Shown here: positions 23,798 to 33,486 of the stretch, in pieces
Layout: each line of letters starts with the position of its first letter
Position numbering within the stretch: position 1 is the stretch's first letter
Assembly: GCA_025677825.1 (NCBI GenBank)
Contig: JAIXMO010000018.1
Location: 310,001-374,000, forward strand
Length of the DNA stretch: 64,000 bases
Source: Helicostylum pulchrum
Taxonomy: Eukaryota > Mucoromycota > Mucoromycetes > Mucorales > Mucoraceae
Direction of reading: 5' to 3'
The notes under the pieces: generated by a model
Seen by the model: only the letters and a program-made list of their open reading frames with translations
Told to the model about the DNA's origin: nothing
The model's database searches: none
Made by a program: the position numbers and the translations under genes

Positions 23798-24320
23798 TTT
23801 GATTATGATTAAGCTAATCCAGAAAGTATATTACTGAATATTAGGGTAATATCAATAAAAATAAAAATAAAAAGGGAAAAGAACGTATAAAACTAAAAAA
23901 AAGAGAGATAGTGCCTCAGGTTAGAGTTTAAATCGAGAACGCGTTCTGCACACTTCAAGTTCAGACAAATTGGTATTCGGACGAAGAAAGGCCGATAAAA
24001 ACGTTGGTTTTAAACAAAGGGGAAAATAACGTGTATATTATTATTACGTGTAGTGTACCAAAAATATGTTTTAAAGAACCGTTTAGGTCGCTACAAGGAA
24101 TACAATAATAATAAAAAAGTAGATACCTCTCCTTTTAAAGCGAAATATATCATATGAAAGAAAGGAAAGGTTTTATGGCGGGCTTTCATCTTTGAAACAG
24201 TCAATGAAAGGTACATGAAATTTTAAGTAGGTAAGCGTAAAAAAAATGTATAAGTATGCCAAGTACTAAAATAAATACTTAACACTATTTACGGTATTAT
24301 TTGTTACCTTTCCCTTTATG
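23798..24320. other. Spacer upstream of MED23
   Basis: About 520 nt between the MED23 start and the stop of the anchor-A gene. It holds the MED23 promoter and the neighbour's 3' UTR. No ORF or repeat is supported. Confidence 0.5.
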
Positions 24321-26516
24321 TTAGTGCCTGCTATGACTATGTTCCTCATCTTCATCACATTCGTCTTCATCATCATACTCGTCTTTATCATCAATATCAT
24401 CATTATCACCTTTATTATCATCATAAGTGTCGTCTTCCCCACTATGGTCATGGTAATACTGCTTGTGGTGCCACTGTTTGCTATTCTTCTTTTTGGTCAT
24501 ACCGTCATACCCTTGATGATCATGCCACTCATCCTCATGAATATGAAGATATTCTCCATACGTATAATACATGCTTTCCTCTATAGTTGGAGATACGTCA
24601 ATACTGAAGTTAACAGTAATACTAGCTGACATAGTGTTATCGACCGACCTTCCGGTACCAACTGCACTATCGCTAGTAACTGATTGATTGTCGCTAACAG
24701 ATTGATTGTTTGATTGGGATTCGCTACTTGCAGATGTACTGCTAAGATAAATACTTTTAGTTACAACAAAAATAGTATCGTCAGTGGCAGAGGTGGAACT
24801 ATTTTCTCCCGTCAAGGTACTATAAGTTGCCGGGGGAGTACTAGAAGGAGTACCGGAGGGAATATCTGTTATGGTTTGGTATGTCATACTACTAGATGGA
24901 ACAGTAACAGTAACAGTAACAGTGATATAAGAGCTACCACCAACCGTTTGGTCTGTATTCAAAAAAGAGCTTGATAGGCTATAATCTGAGGATGGTAGAT
25001 CATAAAGCCCAGTGTCAGTGCTAGAATACTCAGAGGAACCGCTAGATATTGGGTCAGTGACAGTGCTGAAATCCTCAGAGGAACTTCTGGGTATTGGGTC
25101 TATTGGGTCAGTGACAGTGCTGAAAGCCTCAGAGGAACTACTAGAAACAGGTGGAGTTACAACAAACTCGCCTGGATACACTGGGTCGGTGTTGTTTTCT
25201 ATAGGAAGACATCCTAAAAAGGTAGTACATCTTCCACCTATTGCAACATAATCATGAATCTCAACACCGTTATTTTGCCACTTGTAATTATTAGCTATCA
25301 GTTGACCAGCAAAGCTTCCTGTATCTGAATCATTAATATCAGCTATAAAACGAAAATAACGTAGGTTAGTAAAAAAAAAACCAGAAGATTAGAAAAATAT
25401 AAATGTATATTACCTTCAGGAGCTAAAGTAAGACCACCCAATTGACCACCTGTATTTCGATTAAAATAAATTTTTCCTGATAAATAGTTTCCCGCAAGAT
25501 CAGAAGGATAAAAGTTATAAAGCGTACTACATGGTAAAATGCCTAAACTTGGTTGATTTCCAGCAATAGTTATTGTTGACCCAACGGTCACTGGAATCTA
25601 TTCAAATTATATAAAGTAGACTTCTTTTTAAAAAATAAATAACAATGAAATAGTTTTCAAATATATCTTACGTTGACTATAAGTGCCATTGGCCATGACA
25701 TATCCTGTGGACCATTCCAATTACCAATTCCATAAAGCATTTTCGTAGGATCCGACAACTGTCCTGAATGAAACGTACAACCGAATTCACACGTATTCAT
25801 AGTCACAACATCAAAATCATCAACCTTATCACTAATTCTAGTAAGTTTGTCAGAACTGCTTAGCAAAATAGTCGGACCGAAGTTAGAAAGTTTTTGGGAA
25901 GCTGAGACAGCGTTTGTATAAGTTTGACCAAAATCAAGAAGACCAGTCCCTTTATCAGTAATAATAGGACAGTCGCTATTAAGTTGTTGAATTGTAGATG
26001 TATCTGTTCCTGCTGGAAGAAAAATTGCACCGCGAACTCGATTACCACCACCATTATAGTTACCACCAACTACAAGGCCATATCCATTTAAATTATTTTT
26101 AACATCACTACAATCGACATCATGATTTGCATTAATTGTATAGGTAGAAGCAGACATATTACCACGTACCGCAAGTGGACCTGAAATATCTTGGCCATCT
26201 GTCGTAATAAAATCACCAAAAAAGATCCCAGTAAATGTTAGAAACTAAAGAGAGAGGGATTTTTTAAGTAAATTTATAAAATTCATGACTCATTTTAAAG
26301 TTTTATAGTTACAGCTTGAGATGCTTGAGAGTTACTACATGTATTAGCTCCATCGTCACGACGGTGTAACTTGCCTTCCATTTTAAAATTATTTCCTCCT
26401 TCACGAAACCAATTAAGCGCACTGTCAACCATCAATTTTTGTTTGAAAGAGATTCGGCTATATACCAATAAACCTGTTACAGAAGCCAATAAAATTAACA
26501 TGTTTCTGATTTTCAT
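24321..26516 (-). CDS. Secreted choice-of-anchor-A domain protein, Ser/Thr-rich, acidic His-rich tail
   Basis: Exons 26516-26313, 26244-25672, 25597-25414 and 25342-24321 give 660 aa. The start MKIRNMLILLASVTGLLVYS is a signal peptide or signal anchor. The folded part (about 70-345) has the hallmarks of the choice-of-anchor-A domain: FGDFITTDGQDISGPLAVRG, NGYGLVVGGNYNGGGN, and repeated small beta segments ending NGPQDMSWPMALIVN. Bacterial and fungal members are extracellular or cell-surface proteins of poorly known role. From about 380 a low-complexity Ser/Thr region follows with two TVTDPI repeats and a (TV)n run, likely O-glycosylated and wall-spanning. The last 80 residues are His/Asp/Glu-rich, possibly metal-binding. 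No GPI signal is visible. A broken second copy lies at 27648-28065. Confidence 0.8.
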
Positions 26517-27106
26517 TATAAAATTAAATGGTACAAGCCAAAGAAAAAGAAAAAAAAGAGCTTTTTAGGAATGGTGTGCCGATTTTTTTGTTTTTGTAGA
26601 ATGCAAACTTGCTGTAGAACAAATAATATAAATGCGCCTAAATTCCAGTGTTTGTATTTTCAGGGTTTGTATGTAATTAATTTATTCGGGAATCGCTAAC
26701 GTGATCAAGCACATATACAGATATATATTTACACATACTTGATTATCTCACGACTTTAACCATTATCACTAATACATATTTATTTTAACTAAGCCTTATC
26801 AACATCGTCCAGTAATAACTGATATCTGGGTACAGGATTAGAGGGTTTCCATAATTGCATGTCTTGTCCGAAAGACTGGATTATATAATTACGGCAGGAA
26901 ATTAGATATGGAAAGTGTGGCACTTTAGTGTGGCACAAACGCACTCATTTTATCTGTAAACTCAGACATGAAAAAGCTATATAAACCTCTACCTTTTTCA
27001 CGTTAAATGAACTTCTATCTGATTTTGCGACTGATTACTTTCTTGTATCTTTTGTGTTTTTATTTTATTTTTGAATCTTTACTATTTCATAGCTCAGATT
27101 CCACAA
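26517..27106. other. Promoter side of the anchor-A gene
   Basis: About 590 nt with no supported ORF. It contains TATATA-rich stretches. Homology to SSD1 ends near 27107, and nothing recognisable continues to its left. Confidence 0.5.
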
Positions 27107-27587
27107 TCACAGCGTAATACCTATAACTTCACCGCAGTAAGCAGGTTTGTAACTTTGTTCTGCATCGGCAAATTCATCTAGGTCTACTGTACTAAAGCTC
27201 TCTACCGCATTTTCATTTTTCTGTTGAGGCGGCAGCTGTTGTTGTTGGCAGTGTTGGCAGTGTTGTTGTCGATGTTGATATCGCCCTTTTCTCCTATCCC
27301 ATACCGTGTCTATATCAACCAATTGAACGACGATACGATCTCCATCAAGCGATTAATTACTACTCTTTAATACACCAATAAATATATCAGCGTCCAATCC
27401 ATCACAGGTGACATACGCATCATATCTATTCCTTGTTATCCTAATAACCCCTTCATACGAAGTACCATGCTGAATTTCTCTTTCCATATCTACCGGATCT
27501 AAATATGGGCAAAATAAAGTATTACGTTTCGTGAGGTTTACATCGTCAGGATGTATACATTGATTTTTAATTGGATGTGCAGCTATA
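27107..27587 (-). pseudogene. Fragment of an SSD1-like (Dis3-like) RNA-binding protein
   Basis: Read on the minus strand from 27587, one frame gives CIHPDDVNLTKRNTLFCPYL, then EGVIRITRNRYDAYVTCDGL, DADIFIGVLKSSN, a TAA at 27354-27352, and SLDGDRIVVQLVDIDTVWDR. This order is that of the first cold-shock region of fungal Ssd1 (FAPYL, RINKKNRSDAYV, LDADIFICG, RALEGDVVAVEL, VDDVW). A Gln-rich insert and KPAYCGEVIGIT follow before a second stop. Ssd1 binds mRNAs of cell-wall proteins and normally runs to over 1000 aa with an RNB domain. Here only about 160 codons remain, with an in-frame stop and no RNB domain, so it is a relic. A TATAG acceptor sits just before the fragment. Confidence 0.75.
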
Positions 27588-27647
27588 AAGAAAATAAGTC
27601 AATTAGGCTTTTTCTCTTTGAAAAAAAATAGTTTTCAAATATATCTT

Positions 27648-28065
27648 ACATTGACTATAAGTGCTTTTGGCCAGGACATACCCTGCGGACCATTCTAATT
27701 ACCGTCTCCATAAAGTATATTAACAGTATACGACAACTGTTCCTCATAAAAGGCGCGACCATATTTACAAGTGTTCATAGTGATAATTTGAAAATTACCA
27801 GCTGGATTACCAAGTGTATGAAGAGTGTCTTCACTGGTTAGAAGAGTAGGAGGAAGACGAGAAAATTCTTCGGAAGCGTATACTGCATTTGTATAAGTTT
27901 GATCAAAATTGAGGAGGCCTGTTCCTTTTTCAGTATTGATAGGGCAATCGTCATTAAGTCGTTGAATTGAATATGTATCTGTTTCTTCTGGAAGAAAAAT
28001 TTCACCGTGGACTGTATTACTGCCACCATTATAAAACCACCAACGACAAGACCGTAACTTGATAA
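27648..28065 (-). pseudogene. Truncated, frameshifted second copy of the anchor-A gene
   Basis: The minus strand encodes pieces that parallel exon 2 of the gene at 24321-26516: SYGLVVGG, then after a frameshift NGGSN, EIFLPEET, LNDDCPINTEKGTGLL, TYTNAV, ITMNTCKYG and NGPQGMSWPKALIVN. A TAG interrupts just before NGPQ. The match continues past the exon end into the intron (GTAAGATATATTTGAAAAC), so the copy arose from genomic DNA and not from mRNA. The exons for the signal peptide and the tail are absent. Confidence 0.85.
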
Positions 28066-28340
28066 AATTCTCGCTACGTGATTTATTTACAATTCCAACT
28101 TGGTTTTATCTGCGTAAAAAGGAAACTTGTGTACAATAATTGCAACCCCTCTTCCTATTATTTTATCATCCTTTTTTATCACGTCTTAAAGGTCTGTTTT
28201 TTCTTTTTCTTCATGAATGTGTTTATGCTTATGACAGAGTCTTGGTACAAAAGCCCATCTTATTCAAAAAAAAAAAAAAAAAAAAAAAAGTGTTATATCA
28301 ACACCATCGCCTCTTCATTTAAGAAAAGGTATAATTTACT

Positions 28341-28418
28341 GGGCACCGGTGCCCATTTGTCTCATAATATAACGGCACCGGTGCCCAACTAGTTTTTACG
28401 GCACCTGTTACCGGTGCC
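28341..28418. repeat. Cluster of GGCACCGGTGCC palindromes
   Basis: GGGCACCGGTGCCC at 28341-28354 and GGCACCGGTGCCC at 28374-28386 are near-identical palindromes. A third, looser dyad (GGCACCTGTTACCGGTGCC) lies at 28400-28418. They are the only GC-rich words in an AT-rich stretch and end 10 nt before the presumed ATG at 28429. They could be a protein-binding operator, hairpins in a 5' UTR, or part of a mobile element end. Confidence 0.7.
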
Positions 28419-28428
28419 CTCACTCAAG

Positions 28429-29561
28429 ATGACACAACCATTTCAAGAATCTATTGGTACTATTTCATTTATATTTTTGTATACCTATTTTTGGTTTTAT
28501 TGACTAATTCTTGTCATCTTTAAATCCTAACCTCTTATTATACAAATTGCGACCAGAACATTTACCAGGCAACGATTTGATGTCAAAGATGATACTACGT
28601 AACCCAGAGATTATTGATATGATAGTAACAACCTTAATTGGTAAGTACATTCATCCGTTAAAAGACTGTGTGTCTAAATTGTGCTTATGCAGGGCCTGAG
28701 GCTCTCTCTTTATATTGCTCGTCCTACTGAATGGTCAGATGGATCTCAATCGGATGTTTTGAATGCACCCTCAATTGCTTCTGATGGTTTACCTCCTGTA
28801 CTTGTGGAGATACAGCGCCACATCAGCCATAAGTTTATTGACCGTCTGGTCGGTTACTCTTTACATGTCAAGAAAGAATATAAAGTCAAGCCGGTGATTC
28901 TTGTATTCGGTATTGGGAAAACTTGTAACAACATTACATCAGACTTCAAAGCTACAGAACATATTTTTGCAAAGCAACTCGTATGTAATTATTGGGCGGA
29001 AAAATGTTTCATAATTGATAGTGATACTATATATGAAGACAGTAAAGAACTTCCTCTCCAACCTTTGTTGGCTATTGGAGTTTTCTTGTGTCATCAGAAA
29101 CCATCACTAATATCAATGGAATACAAAGACGATGTAACAATACAAAATTTATATAAATTGCTAAGGAGCAAACGGAAAAAAAAAGCGCAGAAAAACCAGT
29201 TATCACAGCATTACTAGATGTATGCAATCAAACCAACAAACAATTCCAAAAAATGAAGGAAGTGGTACTAGCTATGCCGGATGGTCTACTTAAAAAGCGC
29301 GTATTAGCTTATGCAGAGGATGAATGTTTCTATACGGATACTTGCAAAAGAAAATACATGAAGAGAGACTTACCTTGCACTTCACCTATGCCAGCACCTT
29401 TAGATTTACCTGAAGCAACATTGGAGCTTGTCCATGAATTCGAGACCAACAGCAACAATAACAACAACAACACCGATGATATTTTACCTGAATTAGATAT
29501 ACCAAAAAGTGACATGGACCATGCTATTCAATTCAAAAAATCATCAAAACCAATGAACTAG
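28429..29561 (+). pseudogene. PD-(D/E)XK nuclease-like (Rpn/transposase-like) gene, apparently frameshifted
   Basis: A candidate start ATG at 28429 (MTQPFQES...) is followed by a probable intron. The next exon reads LLLYKLRPEHLPGNDLMSKM up to a good GTAAGT donor at 28640. The next coding block runs from 28693: RPTEWSDGSQSDVL, then LPPVLVEIQRHISHKFIDRL and YKVKPVILVFGI. The D...VEIQ pattern with a following helix is the PD-(D/E)XK core seen in Rpn-type recombination nucleases and related transposon proteins. The obvious splice gives the wrong frame, implying an indel near 28700. A second shift lies at the 9-A run at 29174-29182, after which EKPVITALLDVCNQ and LAMPDGLLKKRVL continue in another frame. 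The C-terminus is Asn-rich. Probably a lineage-specific or mobile gene in decay; sequencing error is the alternative. Confidence 0.6.
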
Positions 29562-30335
29562 AAAGAATGTTATGAGGCCGGAAAGAGAGACGGATATTTT
29601 AGCGTTTATACCTCGTCAGCAAGTTTAAAAAGAGCATACTTTAAAAAAAAACCGTTGACGATGACTAGCAAGCAGTACAAGCAGTACCTATTAAGCTTAT
29701 ACCATTTACTTTTAACATTCAATAAATTGATAATCGATTACATATTGACAAAGTTTATATAATACTATCCAATTATCTTAATCGCCATAGGTACGCTTTT
29801 TTTGGTTTGGTATTACCACCATGTACGAAAATTATCAAAATAAATATAAGATTTTCTTTATAAAACAAATAGTAGATATGCGTTCATAAATAGGATTTAT
29901 ATAATGGTTTATAAGGATATAATTTACGAGTACGTAAGAGAATACATCTGTATATTTCATAAGGGAATAAGTAACGCTATTCAGTGTTTAATAGCAACCA
30001 GATATCAATAATAAGGCTTAGACCAACGCTAAGGCCAATGTATACAAGTCAACATCCCACTTGAAGTATGGTGTCTAAATTAAATGCTAGGCTCATGTTG
30101 TATTTGAAGGTATATCAATGCAATGAAGAACCCATTATATCATTGTTTGAAAAAGTACGAGTAATATTACATTATTCATCATTCATTGCTTCTACATTCG
30201 CTGTATACATACTTAATCTTTCTAGCCATTAGAGAAACTTATAAAGAGCATAGTTGAATGATAATATAGGGTAAGATAAACAAATCATTTATTCAGTAAT
30301 ACAAACCAGATCAAGGACCAGAAAGACTCACACTA
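29562..30335. other. Spacer, 770 nt, nothing supported
   Basis: AT-rich DNA between the nuclease-like gene and the LINE fragment. No ORF above background, and no repeat that I could match within the window. Confidence 0.5.
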
Positions 30336-30908
30336 TTACTTGGACAACCAAGTCAGCAGTTTGACACCAGGACCAATAAGAGGAGGTGGATAATCATCAT
30401 GGAAACAATAATCTAGTTCATGGAGGATCGTACATAAAACAGACCATATAGTAAACCAGCTATGAGAATCAGTATGACGACACAAAGAAAAGATAAGAAA
30501 ATCAGATGCATCACGTAGTGATTCGAATTGTTCAGTAATAAAAGTGTTCCGGGTGTTAAAGAACTTCTTTTTGTCTAAACCAAGAGAGAGTTGAGATTTA
30601 CAGTATGAGTGCCACATGGTTGTTAGTGGCAGCTTATACCAGTGAGATTGGCTATTTGAGTTTTGAAGATGAGGTAGTAGAGTTGCAAGAAGAGTATCAT
30701 CCGGGAGATGTGTAGACCGAAACATGTATTGGGCTTGTAGTATGGCTGTTCGAGTTTTCGTTGATGGAAGCTCGACCAAGTGTAGCATAACTATAGCGGA
30801 CGATCTAGAGTGGCCACCAAATATTCGTCGGATACAAGAGTTTTGGAATGTGTCTAGTTGTTTTACCAGTTTAGCGCTGATCGGACTGACAGCAAGACCG
30901 TAATCTAA
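30336..30908 (-). mobile_element. 3' fragment of a non-LTR retrotransposon (LINE) ORF2
   Basis: One frame runs from 30908 down to the stop at 30336: LDYGLAVSPISAKLVKQLDT, FQNSCIRRIFGGHSRSS, VMLHLVELPSTKTRTAILQA, then HLQNSNSQSHWYKLPL and a tail ending GPGVKLLTWLSK. The block KLDYGL...FQNSCIRRIFGG is typical of the region downstream of the reverse transcriptase palm in fungal LINEs. The reverse-transcriptase catalytic part is missing: upstream the sequence meets the left end of the DDE element at 30908. The piece is therefore 5'-truncated, either by insertion or by the usual incomplete reverse transcription. Confidence 0.7.
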
Positions 30909-32574
30909 TTTGGCACACTTTTTTTTTTTTTGGCATGCGCTTTTTTATTTTCGGCACGATTTGAAAATCGAAATTGGGACGAATTAATTTTTTTTTGGGA
31001 AACTTTGAAGTAAAGTTTTGGTACAAAATACATTTTTATTTTGGATGAAATACGTAAGAAAAGATAAATTATAGTGGCCACATTTACCTTAAGCCTAGTC
31101 CTTTGTTAATACACCTGTCTTAGAAGGTCTCAGCATGCCTAACCCAACCTTGGCAGTCTTTAACAGCAACATATCCACAAGCTGCAGGAAGACAAGATGT
31201 CAAAGTATCTGCTTTATCAAGTGGGTTTCTCTTGATATTACTCTTTATTTTTGACCAGCATTCTTCAATCAGGTTTAAAAAAGGAGAGTAAGGAGGCATG
31301 AACAAAGGTTTATACCCTCTCTATCTTAATGATAGCATCAACAACAAACGCAGAATGGTGAATTCTGCAGTTATCCATTACTATGAAAAATTCCTTTTTG
31401 TCGTGCGTATCAAGTGTGTCCATTATTGCTTCCAAAAACTTGACAATATGATATGCCGTGGTTCCCTTTTTCAAAGGCTTTTTCTTCTCAGGATCTTTTG
31501 CTTTTCTTCTTTTTTTTTTTTGGTGGCAGGGTTCGAATACTCTTTTTGCATCCGCCTTTGTTAAAGGCTCAACTTTCGAAAAATTGACCGTTCCAAAATA
31601 TGCGATGCATCCAACAATACTAATGTTAGCACCTCTTTCTTTGTAAACAGTAACGTTCGCTGGTTTTCCTACTTTAGACCAAGCTCGTCCTCTTATCATA
31701 TGCGTACTAAAGCCTGCTTCATCTACAAATACGCAATTCTTTCGAAAATCGACGCCTATTTCTTTCCATTTACTTACCGCCTCATAATGAAGGCAAAGTG
31801 TTCGTTCAACATCCATTTCTTCGTTGTATAAAGATGCCCTTTTTAAGGAAAAAGCACAGTCTACTGTTACATGCTTCCACAGAGAAGGGATAGAAATATC
31901 GTCTAAGTCTGGAAATTGCTCAAGAACTTCTTTGGCTAATTCAAGCGTTGTGGACATGTGGCTGTCAAGATACTGGATCAAAAACAGAGTATGCTGAGAG
32001 AAAAGCTTTTGTTTCGTATCTCTTTTTTTTTTGGTTTTCGGAGCAAAACCAGGTAATACGCTACCGTTGCTATCGTTGAAACCCTTGAGCAGCCTGTAAG
32101 CACTTTGTCATGGAATATTACAACGTACTGCTGCTTTAGGTACAGTAGTACCTTCGTCTTGCATTATCTGTATGAGCATGCGCACTTGCTTGGGTGAGTA
32201 CTTCTTGTACTTTTTGTTACCGTCGTCAATAGATACAGTCTTTATGCTTTCCGTAAGTGAGACGACCTCCATAGTTGAGACCACTTTGGGAATTTCGGTA
32301 GGTGAATCGAAGTCAATGATCTTTTCAATGTCGCCGTATTAATAGGTCACATCTTCCATCTGTTCGTCAGACTCATCGTCAACAATATAATAGTCGCTTG
32401 GAGGTATAAAGTTAATGTAGTCCATGTTAATTTCTAAAAGATCTGGTACCAAAAAAAAAGGGAAAACGTCTAAAAACTTATATCATTTAATCCCAAAAAA
32501 AAGTAACCCGTCCCAATTTCGATTTTCAAATCGTGCCAAAAATTGCCAAAAAAAATAATAAAGTGTGTCAAGCA
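30908..32574 (-). mobile_element. DDE (IS630/Tc1-mariner-like) transposon with terminal inverted repeats
   Basis: The inner parts of the ends are perfect 29-bp inverted repeats at 30953-30981 and 32509-32537 (GGCACGATTTGAAAATCGAA...GGGACG). Outside them both ends continue with a looser match (GGCACACTTT / GACACACTTT after reverse complement) separated by A/T runs. TA dinucleotides at 30906-30907 and 32575-32576 fit the target choice of Tc1/mariner elements. An 8-bp GTAATCTA also occurs at 30900 and 32597 and is noted as an alternative duplication. The single transposase frame inside is broken. Confidence 0.8.
31120..32425 (-). pseudogene. Degenerate DDE transposase
   Basis: From ATG 32425 the frame runs through an acidic N-terminus and a helix-turn-helix-like KYSPKQVRMLIQIMQDEG. 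It then enters a DDE_3-type catalytic domain: NCVFVDEAGFSTHMIRGRAW has the first Asp, FFIVMDNCRIHHS the second, and PPYSPFLNLIEECWSKIK the Glu. These are the usual IS630/Tc1 family blocks. Three lesions are visible: TAA at 32341-32339, TGA at 32110-32108, and a 4-nt insertion near 31324 that shifts the frame just before GYKPLFMPP. The element is therefore non-autonomous now. The catalytic residues themselves remain. Confidence 0.85.
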
Positions 32575-32599
32575 TACCAATTTAGAGTAAAATCCTGTA

Positions 32600-33140
32600 A
32601 TCTAGGTTTCTAATAATCTTTACCGTGTAACATTTCTTCAGTATCTATTTTGTTTTCAATTACCTTTTTGTGTTATATTCAAAAAAAAAAAAAAAAAAAA
32701 AAAAATCATCTAGACTGTCAGGACCTTTTTTTTTATTGTTGAGATAATTATACCATTTAAAAAAAAGGGCAAAATTATTTTTGTAGGTTTTTTTTTTCAA
32801 GAACGATTGCCGCGGATTTCCAAGTGTTGTTTCCCAGGTAATATATTTTAAAAAAGCGAAATTAATGTTAACTGTTTATCCATTCATTGTTACGGATTAC
32901 TAAATGATAATTTTGGATTACATAATTAACGTGTATAATATACATATATTTTATTATACTTGTACAAAAAAGTTAACGGGTCATTTGCAAGTCATATATT
33001 ATTCAATGGATTTTATAAAATAATGAGAGGTGACACCAAGCAGCCAAGATGTAACCTATTAAGTAACGAGAAAAAGAAAGAGAGAAAAAAAAAAAAGGTA
33101 TTATTTATTAAAAAAGGTGTACTATTAAAAAAGATATATG
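32600..33140. other. Spacer right of the transposon
   Basis: AT-rich, with a poly-A run at about 32680-32705. The plus-strand ORF near 32960 has no family features and ends in low complexity. Confidence 0.5.
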
Positions 33141-33486
33141 TTAACGTGCATTATTATTATAATTCTCGGAAGAACGTAAGATTTTTTCACTTTTTGTTCG
33201 TAATAAAGTTGTTTTTCTACTAATGGAATTAATCACACCACCGTTTGCTGTATTTGTAGGTTGATTAACACCAGGTTGTTGATGAAGATATACTCCATCT
33301 TTATAATGTTGACGATAAAATTCTCGGTCTATTAAAAAAGTATGGATTTTAGCGCTATGTTTTTAATAAAAATAAAAGCAAGGTACCTTTTTGTTCGAAA
33401 TCTGGAGAAGTAACAGGTCTACGTTTTGTATATTTCTCGATTCTCCACATTTCTACACTGGACTTAATTTTTTCGATAAATCCCAT
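33141..33486 (-). CDS. Small basic protein of unknown function
   Basis: Exons 33486-33387 and 33328-33141 give 95 aa. The first exon encodes MGFIEKIKSSVEMWRIEKYT followed by KRRPVTSPDFEQK; the second starts DREFYRQHYKDGVYLHQ, turns Asn/Gln-rich and ends in a Ser/Lys-rich tail. The intron is short, with a GTACC donor and a TTTTTTAATAG acceptor, and the phase is consistent. I do not recognise the family. Its even codon use and clean splice suggest a real short gene. The amphipathic basic N-terminus could bind membrane or RNA, which is speculation. Confidence 0.6.

Noticed and set aside
24318..25251. Plus-strand ORFs opposite the anchor-A gene
   Set aside because: Antisense of low-complexity Ser/Thr and His/Asp codons; no family features.
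31525..31545. GGGTTCGAAT, resembling a tRNA T-loop
   Set aside because: It lies in the transposase coding region with no cloverleaf around it. No convincing tRNA or rRNA gene was found anywhere in the window.
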